A stretch of 64,000 nt of DNA from Acidithiobacillus thiooxidans ATCC 19377. Its GTDB lineage: Bacteria > Pseudomonadota > Gammaproteobacteria > Acidithiobacillales > Acidithiobacillaceae. The position numbers and the translations under genes are program-made. The stretch is taken from NCBI RefSeq assembly GCF_009662475.1, contig NZ_CP045571.1:2974501-3038500 (forward strand), read 5' to 3'. The notes under the pieces were generated by a model. It had not been told where the DNA came from. It was given only the letters and a program-made list of their open reading frames with translations, and ran no database searches. Shown here one piece after another: positions 57,477-64,000 of the stretch (position 1 is its first letter; every line of letters starts with the position of its first letter).

Positions 57477-58361
57477 TCAGGCCGGAAAAACGCCTGTACT
57501 CAGGTAGCGATCACCGCGATCGCAGATAATCGCCACCAAGACCCCAGACTCCAGGGTTTGAGCAACACGCAGCGCGGCGGCCACCGCGCCTCCAGAAGAT
57601 ATTCCGGCCAGTACCCCTTCATCGCGCGCCAGACGCCGGGTCATGTCCTCGGCTTCCTCCTGGGTCACGTCTTCTATCTGGCTGACCATCTCCCGATGGT
57701 AGATTTTTGGCAAATAGGCTTCCGGCCAACGGCGAATACCAGGAATTTTAGCTCCTTCAGCAGGTTGTACGCCGACAATCTGAATATCCGGAGAGACCAT
57801 CCGCAAGTAGCGGGAGGTACCCATGATCGTCCCGGTGGTACCCATGGAGGATACAAAATGGGTGATGCTGCCGCGTGTATCCCGCCAGATTTCCGGCCCT
57901 GTACTGAGATAATGGGCTTCCGGGTTATCGGGATTGGAAAACTGGTCAAGCATGAAGCCTTCTCCGGCGGCCACCATTTGCCGGGCCAAATCAATAGACC
58001 CTTCAATACTGCGTTCAGCTGGCGTCAAAATGACCTCAGCGCCATAGGCCCGCATCACCTGACGCCGCTCGATGCTCATGTTTTCCGGCATAATCAGGGT
58101 CATCGGGATCTTCCGCACCGAAGCCGCCATGGCCAGAGCAATGCCGGTATTGCCGCTGGTGGGTTCAATCAATCGGGTGGAAGTCGTGATGGTGCCGCGC
58201 TCCAGAGCCCGCCGGATCATGTTCATGGCTGGGCGGTCCTTGACGGAACCTGCCGGATTATTCCCCTCCAGCTTGCCAAAAATATGGACACCCGCTCTGG
58301 GTGTCAAACTCCTGAATTCGCAAAGCGGGGTATTCCCCACCCAATCTTCCAATCCGCCCAT
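57477..58361 (-). CDS. cysM: Cysteine synthase B (CysM)
   Basis: A 294-residue PLP-dependent enzyme of cysteine synthesis. The PLP lysine is in NPAGSVKDRPAMNM (about 42), substrate loop PTSGNTGIALAMAA, and phosphate-binding GTTGTIMGTSRYL. The residues KIYHREMVSQIEDV match CysM rather than CysK, so thiosulfate may be a sulfur donor, fitting a sulfur-oxidising host. AAGGAGAAG precedes ATG 58361. Confidence 0.93.
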   Translation of the reverse strand: MGGLEDWVGNTPLCEFRSLTPRAGVHIFGKLEGNNPAGSVKDRPAMNMIRRALERGTITTSTRLIEPTSGNTGIALAMAASVRKIPMTLIMPENMSIERRQVMRAYGAEVILTPAERSIEGSIDLARQMVAAGEGFMLDQFSNPDNPEAHYLSTGPEIWRDTRGSITHFVSSMGTTGTIMGTSRYLRMVSPDIQIVGVQPAEGAKIPGIRRWPEAYLPKIYHREMVSQIEDVTQEEAEDMTRRLARDEGVLAGISSGGAVAAALRVAQTLESGVLVAIICDRGDRYLSTGVFPA

Positions 58362-58457
58362 ATGCTTCTCCTTGCCTGAACATGACGCCATCATAGACCC
58401 AAGCCCTAAACCGGGGCTATCCTGAACCCCCTTCAAGTCGGGATTGGAATCCTTGGA

Positions 58458-59153
58458 ATGGAAAACAACCACACAGAAAGTCACGAGAAAAACACGGGTT
58501 GGCTGCGTGCTGGCGTGCTGGGTGCAAACGATGGTCTCCTTTCTACTGCAGGACTGCTCAGTGGAGTCATTGCGGGTCAGGCCAATCATGATCAGATTCT
58601 GCTGGCCGGAGTTGCCGCCTTGTTATCCGGAGCGCTGTCCATGGCTGCCGGTGAATATGTTTCCGTCAGCTCTCAGCGCGACAGCCAGAAAGCGCAGCTG
58701 CGGCAGGAAGCCCATGAGATAAAGCAAAATCCTGAACTGGAACAACTCGAACTTTGTCGAATTTATATGGACCGGGGCCTGGATGAAGCTCTGGCACGGC
58801 AAGTTTCTTTTCAATTGATGCAGCGTGATCCTCTTGAAGCGCATGCGCGGGAAGAGTTGGGCCTGACTGAAGTCGCTGAAGCGCGCCCTGTTCAGGCGGC
58901 ATTAGCCTCCGCTGTTTCTTTTGTGAGCGGCGCGGTACCGCCGGTTCTGATCGGCGCTTTTGTCCCGCACGCCTATGCGCTACCCATGCTCTTTGTAAGC
59001 ACATTGATTCTTTTAGTCATACTGGGGGTCATCTCTGCCAAACTGGGTGGATCAAACCCTTTGAAGGGTGCCTTGAGAATCCTGTTTTGGGGCACAGTCG
59101 CACTCGCCTTTACGGCACTGATCGGTCACCTTCTCGGTCAGGCTATCGGCTAG
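58458..59153 (+). CDS. VIT-family (CCC1-like) iron/manganese transporter
   Basis: A 231-residue membrane protein of the VIT1/CCC1 family with five helices. The first two are in LRAGVLGANDGLLSTAGLLSGVIAG and LLAGVAALLSGALSMAAGEYVSVSSQRD; the latter contains the conserved GEYVSVSSQRD signature. A cytoplasmic metal-binding loop (about 75-140) is rich in Glu and His. Such proteins move Fe2+ or Mn2+ out of the cytoplasm. It is divergent from cysM. Confidence 0.9.
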   Translation: MENNHTESHEKNTGWLRAGVLGANDGLLSTAGLLSGVIAGQANHDQILLAGVAALLSGALSMAAGEYVSVSSQRDSQKAQLRQEAHEIKQNPELEQLELCRIYMDRGLDEALARQVSFQLMQRDPLEAHAREELGLTEVAEARPVQAALASAVSFVSGAVPPVLIGAFVPHAYALPMLFVSTLILLVILGVISAKLGGSNPLKGALRILFWGTVALAFTALIGHLLGQAIG

Positions 59154-59177
59154 GACTATTTTTCGGAGGTATTCAGC

Positions 59178-59882
59178 ATGCTGGAAGAAAACTCACTACC
59201 AAGATGGCATATTTATCCAGACCAGGAACAGATCAGTACCCATCTTGCGGCGGCCATCACCCGCATGGCGGCCGAGGCCATCGCCCTGCGCGGTGCTTTT
59301 CACTTGGTGGTAGCGGGAGGCAATACGCCACGTGCCACTTATGCCCGGCTGCCGTCCATGGGCCGCGACTGGCAACGCTGGCATATTTATCATGGCGATG
59401 AGCGCTGCCTGCCACCCGAAGATCCCGAACGTAATAGTCTGATGCTTGCACAAACCTGGTTGTCCCAGGTACCCATTCCAGGCGCCCAGATTCATACCAT
59501 ACCCGCCGAAGCGGGAGCCAGTGAAGCGGCCCGCCGCTATGCTGCCATTCTGCCCGCACAACGTTTTGATTTGGTTCTTTTGGGTTTGGGGGAGGATGGA
59601 CATACGGCCAGTTTGTTTCCCGGACATGACTGGGGACAGGAAAAAAGCAGTTCTCCCACCCTCAGTATTCTGGATGCTGCTAAAGCCCCCCCGCAGAGAG
59701 TCAGCCTCAGCGCCTGGCGACTGCGCCACACGCACGCCCTGTTTTTTCTGGCCTGCGGCTCAGGAAAGCAGGACGCCATCGCTTCCTGGTTACGCGGTGA
59801 AAACATTCCTGCAGCGGTGGTGGGTCGTGGCGCTGATGTTTGGCTGGATAAGGCTGCGTGGCCGGAAAGTCTGCCCAAGTAG
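59178..59882 (+). CDS. pgl: 6-phosphogluconolactonase
   Basis: A 234-residue DevB-type lactonase of the oxidative pentose-phosphate pathway. Conserved motifs are LVVAGGNTPRATYARL, WHIYHGDERCLPPEDPERN, and DLVLLGLGEDGHTASLFPGH. AGGAGGT-like TTCGGAGG precedes the ATG. No zwf or gnd is adjacent; its pairing with the VIT gene is probably incidental. Confidence 0.93.
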   Translation: MLEENSLPRWHIYPDQEQISTHLAAAITRMAAEAIALRGAFHLVVAGGNTPRATYARLPSMGRDWQRWHIYHGDERCLPPEDPERNSLMLAQTWLSQVPIPGAQIHTIPAEAGASEAARRYAAILPAQRFDLVLLGLGEDGHTASLFPGHDWGQEKSSSPTLSILDAAKAPPQRVSLSAWRLRHTHALFFLACGSGKQDAIASWLRGENIPAAVVGRGADVWLDKAAWPESLPK

Positions 59883-59914
59883 TTTACTCTATACGAACCT
59901 CACTATAGGCGTGG

Positions 59915-60847
59915 TCAATCCGCCGCAGCCGTTTTCTGCGACTGCTTAACCATAGAAAGCGCCGTACCCACCAAAGCGCCAATATTGCCGAGATCGGAAG
60001 GAATCACCAGGCTGGTACTGCTCTTGGCCAAATATCCCCACTTTTCGATGTAGTCCTTGGCGAGCTGCATTTGCAGGGCTTCGTAGCCTCCGGGTTCACG
60101 AGCAGCCGAACCAATAACCCGGATGGCTTCGGCGGTAGCCTCGGCAACCAGTTGAATGGCCTTGGCTTCACCTTCAGCACGCAATACTTCCGCCTGTTTG
60201 CGGCCATCTGCCACATTGATGTCCTGTTGCCGCTGACCTTCAGAAGTGTTGATTTGCTGTTGTCTTTGACCTTCGGATTTAGCAATCAGGGCGCGCTTTT
60301 CCCGCTCTGCGGTAATCTGCAGTTCCATGGCGCGGATGATTTCCTGGGGTGGGGTGATGTCCCGTATTTCGTAGCGGAGCACCTTGACGCCCCAGTTCAG
60401 GGCCGCTTCATCCACCGAAGCCGCCACCGCCGTATTGAGCAGCTGCCGGGAAGACAGGGCTGCATCCAGATGCAACTTGCCGATTTCTGAACGCATGGTG
60501 GTTTGTGCCAACTGGATGACGGCAGTAAAGGGGTTGCTCGAACCATAAGCCGCCTTGACGGAATCCGTAATTTGCAAATAGAGAATCCCGTCTACCGTCA
60601 TGGTGGTGTTATCAAAGGAAATACAGGCCTGCGCCGGCACTTCCATGGGTACTTCGCGCATATCAAAACGAAAGGCCACACGGTCCAGAAAAGGAATAAT
60701 AAAATTCAGGCCAGGCTCCAGAACTGCGTGATATTTACCAAGTCTTTCAACCACCCAGGCACGCTGCTGGGGAACCACCCGGATGGTGGTGCGTAAAATC
60801 AGAAAAGCCGCGACTATAACAATCAGGATGATGATGAGGGAGGACAT
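59915..60847 (-). CDS. qmcA: SPFH/stomatin-like membrane protein QmcA
   Basis: A 310-residue SPFH protein. One N-terminal helix (LIIILIVIVAAFLILRTT) anchors it in the membrane. The SPFH domain has VVERLGKYHAVLEPGLNFIIPFLD and MRSEIGKLHLDAALSSR. A coiled-coil with repeats such as EGQRQQQINTSEGQRQQDINVADGRKQAEVLRAEGE follows. It builds membrane microdomain scaffolds and is encoded with NfeD, a typical pair. Confidence 0.94.
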   Translation of the reverse strand: MSSLIIILIVIVAAFLILRTTIRVVPQQRAWVVERLGKYHAVLEPGLNFIIPFLDRVAFRFDMREVPMEVPAQACISFDNTTMTVDGILYLQITDSVKAAYGSSNPFTAVIQLAQTTMRSEIGKLHLDAALSSRQLLNTAVAASVDEAALNWGVKVLRYEIRDITPPQEIIRAMELQITAEREKRALIAKSEGQRQQQINTSEGQRQQDINVADGRKQAEVLRAEGEAKAIQLVAEATAEAIRVIGSAAREPGGYEALQMQLAKDYIEKWGYLAKSSTSLVIPSDLGNIGALVGTALSMVKQSQKTAAAD

Positions 60848-61284
60848 AAAGACTCCTTGTCGGAGGGTTGCCGGGGTAGCACCCCTAAATGTAGCAGGTT
60901 ATCGGTCTTGCCCACGATCACGGCGCGATCACCGGCACAGGGGGCCGGGCCATCATCTACCACCGCCATCCATTCGCTGCCCCGGTAACGCACCGTATAA
61001 TGTTCATTCTGGTCAGGACCACGAATCACATCCACGCCCTGACCCAAATCAAAATCCGTCAGTCCCTGAGATTTTCCGGCGAGGCGGTGGCGCAGCCACA
61101 TTCCGGCAGGCAACAACACCAGACAGAAGCCCAGAAACACCCAGTGCAAAACCGCGCCAGGCAGCACCAACCCGGTAATGGCGGTAAACAAGGCGGCTAG
61201 AGCCACCGCCGCCAGATAAAAAGTTCCGGTGAACAATTCGAATATTCCCGCTGCGAAAGCAATAATGACATAAATATAAAGCAT
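60823..61284 (-). CDS. NfeD-family membrane protein
   Basis: A 153-residue NfeD1b-type protein with four hydrophobic segments (YVIIAFAAGIFELFTGTFYLAAVALAAL, LPGAVLHWVFLGFCLVLLPAGMWL) and a C-terminal OB-fold (GQGVDVIRGPDQNEHYTVRYRGSEWMAVVDDG). NfeD partners SPFH proteins, in keeping with qmcA directly downstream and overlapping by 25 bp. I chose ATG 61284. Confidence 0.9.
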   Translation of the reverse strand: MLYIYVIIAFAAGIFELFTGTFYLAAVALAALFTAITGLVLPGAVLHWVFLGFCLVLLPAGMWLRHRLAGKSQGLTDFDLGQGVDVIRGPDQNEHYTVRYRGSEWMAVVDDGPAPCAGDRAVIVGKTDNLLHLGVLPRQPSDKESLCPPSSSS

Positions 61285-61314
61285 GCTAATCACCCACGCC
61301 GGGAGTCATTCTCC

Positions 61315-63510
61315 TCAGTCCATTTGCAAAAACAGTGCTGCCAGGGGCGGCAGAGTCAATTCCAGTGAACAGGGTAATCCCATCCAGCTCCGCGCTTCGG
61401 CAAACAGCGGAAGGTTACCCACATTACTGCCCTGATACGCCGCTGCATCACTATTGAAAATTTCCCGGTAACGCCCGGACTCTGGAACGCCGATACGATA
61501 ATTTTTGCGCAGTACCGGGGTAAAATTGAACACGGCCAGAATAAAAGCACCGTTGCGATCGCGGCGCAGAAAGCTGAGTATAGACTGGTCTGCGTCATGA
61601 CAATCCACCCAGGCAAAACCCTCCGGGGCAAAATCCAGGTCATAAAAAGCTGGCAGGTCGCGGTACAGGTGCCCGAGATCCCGACTCAGCCACTGTATCC
61701 CCTGATGCCAGGGTATTTGCAGCAAATCCCAGTCCAGGGCCTGCCCACAATTCCACTCCGTTCCCTGAGCAAATTCATTGCCCATGAAATTCAGTTTTTT
61801 ACCCGGATGAGCACACTGATAACTGAGCAGCAGACGTAAATTAGCAAAACGCTGCCAGGTGTCGCCAGGCATTTTATCCAGCAAAGAGTATTTTCCATGC
61901 ACCACCTCGTCATGAGAGAGGGGCAGTACAAAATTTTCTGCGTACGCATATAGCTGACTGAAGGTCAGATCATTCTGATGAAAACGCCGATAAACCGGAT
62001 CCTGCTGCATGTAGGACAGGGTGTCATTCATCCAGCCCATATTCCATTTCATGGAAAAACCCAACCCGCCTACATAGGTAGGGCGGGAGACCATGGGCCA
62101 GGAGGTCGATTCTTCGGCAATGGTCAAAATACCCGGATAGCGCTCATTGAGCACCACATTCATTTCCCGGAGAAAATCAATGGCTTCAAGGTTCTCCCTG
62201 CCTCCATACTGGTTGGGAATCCATTCCCCCTCGTTTCGGGAATAATCCCGGTAAAGCAGGGAAGCAACCGCATCTACCCGCAGGCCATCAATATGAAAAC
62301 TGTCCGCCCAATAGCAGGCATTAGCCAACAGAAAATTGCGCACTTCGTTGCGGCCAAAATTGAAAATATAAGTTCCCCAGTCACGGTGTTCACCTTCACG
62401 GGGGTCTGCATATTCATATAAAGCGGTGCCATCAAAACGAGCCAGTCCCCAGTCATCCTTGGGGAAATGCCCCGGCACCCAATCCAGCAGCACGCCAATA
62501 CCGGCCTGATGAAAAGCATCTATAAAGGCTCGAAAACCATCCGGGTTCCCGAAGCGGCTGGTCGGTGCATAATAACCGCTGACCTGATACCCCCAGGATT
62601 CGTCCAGAGGATGCTCCATCACCGGCATCAGTTCGATATGGGTGTAACCCATGTTCTGCACATAGCGCAGCAGACGTTCGGCAAGCTCGGCATAGCCCAG
62701 AAAGTCCCCTTTCTCGTCGCGCTGCCAGGATCCTAAATGCACTTCGTAAATATTCATGGGGGCATGCTGCCAGTCGGCCTGCGTCCGCGCAGTCATCCAG
62801 TCCTGATCCTTCCAGACATGCTGACTATCCACTACCCGGGCTGCAGTACTTGGACGTCTTTCAAAAGCATTGGCATAAGGATCGGTTTTCACAAAAACCG
62901 CGCCGGACTCCCGGTGGCGGAGCTCAAACTTGTAGATTTCACCCAATTCCAGTCCGGGAATGAACAATTCCCAGAGGCCACTCATTCCCCGGACCCGCAT
63001 CGGGTGATAACGACCATCCCAGTGATTAAAATCGCCAACGACACTGACCCGCTCCGCATTGGGTGCCCAAACGGTAAACAAAACGCCTTCGACACCTTCA
63101 TGATAACGACGATGGGCACCCAGATGTCGATAGGCTTCATATAATCGGCCTTCACTGAACAAATAAACTTCCAGATCGCCCAGTACCGGACTGAACACGT
63201 AGGGATCATAAGCTTCGTGTGTGCCCAGGGAATCCTGCCAGCGGTAACAATAGGGGGTGGGCAGGCTATCTCCGGTATGAATAAAAATCCCGTCGGGATG
63301 CTGCATGGTCATCAGCACCCATCCCTGCGGGGTTTGCAGCTCTACCTGAGCGGCCCCTGGCAGAAAAACGCGCTGCACAGCTTGATTGTCGTTACCGATC
63401 CGGTGCTGCCCCAACCAGGCGAAGGGATCGTGATGACGGGCCTCGCGAATGGCTATTTCATCATGATTCCAATCTTCGCCATGATTTTTTTTTGGTAATT
63501 TCGTCACCAC
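61315..63510 (-). CDS. glgB: 1,4-alpha-glucan branching enzyme GlgB
   Basis: A 731-residue family-13 enzyme introducing alpha-1,6 branches into glycogen. An N-terminal CBM48 domain (about 20-225) is followed by the TIM barrel with [27 protein letters not shown] (nucleophile Asp), [10 protein letters not shown] (Glu) and [11 protein letters not shown]. The start is GTG with AAGGAG 5-6 nt upstream. It is divergent from glgC, so glycogen synthesis genes flank the 63511-63702 promoter region. Confidence 0.97.
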   Translation of the reverse strand: MVTKLPKKNHGEDWNHDEIAIREARHHDPFAWLGQHRIGNDNQAVQRVFLPGAAQVELQTPQGWVLMTMQHPDGIFIHTGDSLPTPYCYRWQDSLGTHEAYDPYVFSPVLGDLEVYLFSEGRLYEAYRHLGAHRRYHEGVEGVLFTVWAPNAERVSVVGDFNHWDGRYHPMRVRGMSGLWELFIPGLELGEIYKFELRHRESGAVFVKTDPYANAFERRPSTAARVVDSQHVWKDQDWMTARTQADWQHAPMNIYEVHLGSWQRDEKGDFLGYAELAERLLRYVQNMGYTHIELMPVMEHPLDESWGYQVSGYYAPTSRFGNPDGFRAFIDAFHQAGIGVLLDWVPGHFPKDDWGLARFDGTALYEYADPREGEHRDWGTYIFNFGRNEVRNFLLANACYWADSFHIDGLRVDAVASLLYRDYSRNEGEWIPNQYGGRENLEAIDFLREMNVVLNERYPGILTIAEESTSWPMVSRPTYVGGLGFSMKWNMGWMNDTLSYMQQDPVYRRFHQNDLTFSQLYAYAENFVLPLSHDEVVHGKYSLLDKMPGDTWQRFANLRLLLSYQCAHPGKKLNFMGNEFAQGTEWNCGQALDWDLLQIPWHQGIQWLSRDLGHLYRDLPAFYDLDFAPEGFAWVDCHDADQSILSFLRRDRNGAFILAVFNFTPVLRKNYRIGVPESGRYREIFNSDAAAYQGSNVGNLPLFAEARSWMGLPCSLELTLPPLAALFLQMD

Positions 63511-63702
63511 AATCTCCTTTTCATCATTGTGATTGAGGAGCCACTCCCACTAAGAGCATAACACATCGCCGGAAAAGACCATTGTCCCCTTTGAGTGCTT
63601 GCCGACATCCTCCAAGTTCAGTACCTTTAAACCGAAAGCACGGGGGAATCCTGTCTATACTCCAGGTCAGGTGTAATACCAGTGCCCGACAAGGAGAAGA
63701 GC

Positions 63703-64000
63703 ATGTCCGAAGAAAACCAGAGTGGCCCCAGCAATTCCCCGCGCTTTGTCAGTAACCTGACCAAAAATACCCTCGCCCTGGTCCTGGCGGGTGGTCGTGG
63801 TAGTCGCCTCGGACCATTGACCGACTGGCGCGCCAAGCCCGCCGTGCCTTTCGGGGGCAAATTCCGCATCGTTGATTTTTGTTTATCCAACTGCATGAAC
63901 TCCGGCATTCGCCGTATTGGTGTGCTGACCCAGTACAAAGCGCACAGCTTGATTCGTCACATTCAGCTGGGCTGGGGATTCCTGAGAGGCGAGTTCAGCG
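63703..64000 (+). CDS. glgC: Glucose-1-phosphate adenylyltransferase, 5' part
   Basis: The first 99 codons of an ADP-glucose pyrophosphorylase, cut by the window. The nucleotide-binding motif is [37 protein letters not shown], then [27 protein letters not shown]. It forms ADP-glucose, the committed donor for glycogen. AAGGAG lies 7 nt before the ATG. Short N-terminal extension of about 22 residues precedes the conserved part. Confidence 0.95.
   Translation, partial: MSEENQSGPSNSPRFVSNLTKNTLALVLAGGRGSRLGPLTDWRAKPAVPFGGKFRIVDFCLSNCMNSGIRRIGVLTQYKAHSLIRHIQLGWGFLRGEFS

Noticed and set aside
57558-58379. 273-codon plus-strand frame opposite cysM
   Set aside because: Antisense of a clear PLP enzyme; no motif of its own.

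Overview
The window looks like a chromosomal segment of a chemolithoautotrophic proteobacterium, most likely an Acidithiobacillus-type sulfur/iron oxidiser. The clues are a form II RuBisCO gene with a divergent CbbR regulator at the left edge, a DsrE-like sulfur-relay protein, a SulP anion transporter, and proteobacterial housekeeping gene orders (dapF-DUF484-xerC-hslVU, ftsYEX, hemA-prfA-prmC, lolB-ispE-tRNA-prs, rpsF-rpsR-rplI-dnaB). The species cannot be fixed from the sequence alone. Most genes are moderately GC-rich; a few accessory stretches, above all 6.3-7.9 kb, are clearly AT-rich.

Layout. 1-2.2 kb: cbbM (cut by the window) and cbbR. 2.2-5.5 kb: spermidine-synthase-like protein, orphan ParD antitoxin with a palindromic operator, DUF167 protein, SulP transporter. 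5.5-8.7 kb: accessory strip with gene remnants, a DUF29 protein, a decayed gene, a secreted LprI-like protein and a MazE antitoxin whose MazF partner is cut off exactly at the 3' end of tRNA-Arg(CCG). 8.8-35.4 kb: dense core genome: rRNA methylation, ApaG, TypA, porin, lysine/peptidoglycan precursor (dapF), XerC, HslVU protease, the heat-shock sigma factor RpoH with a candidate sigma-32 promoter of its own, FtsYEX, RsmD, CoaD, ferredoxin, a bacterial dynamin, MutM, PrmC/RF1/HemA, and TPR/LolB/IspE/Prs with tRNA genes. 35.5-39.3 kb: a second accessory islet directly behind tRNA-His, packed with toxin-antitoxin genes (PrlF/MazF, BrnT/BrnA, a broken TumE/TumA pair), a C-terminal scrap of HsdR, and a compact minus-strand run of small genes of unknown role. 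39.4-63.5 kb: core genes again: an Lpp-like lipoprotein, PepP, RadA, Alr, the DnaB/ribosomal protein operon, NagZ, an APC transporter, an L,D-transpeptidase, RlmD, an exonuclease, a YdbH/DUF1318 envelope pair, CysM, a VIT-type metal transporter, 6-phosphogluconolactonase, QmcA/NfeD and GlgB. The divergent glgC is cut by the right edge.

The most unusual signal outside genes is a roughly 200-bp hairpin-like repeat with long terminal inverted repeats. It occurs twice in near-complete form (11.0 kb and 45.05 kb), with at least one solo end remnant (41.97 kb). Each full copy sits directly at the 3' end of a minus-strand gene (typA, dnaB) and has short flanking direct repeats. It behaves like a non-autonomous mobile element (MITE) that may also act as a transcriptional or mRNA-processing signal. 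No CRISPR array, rRNA gene or complete insertion sequence was found.
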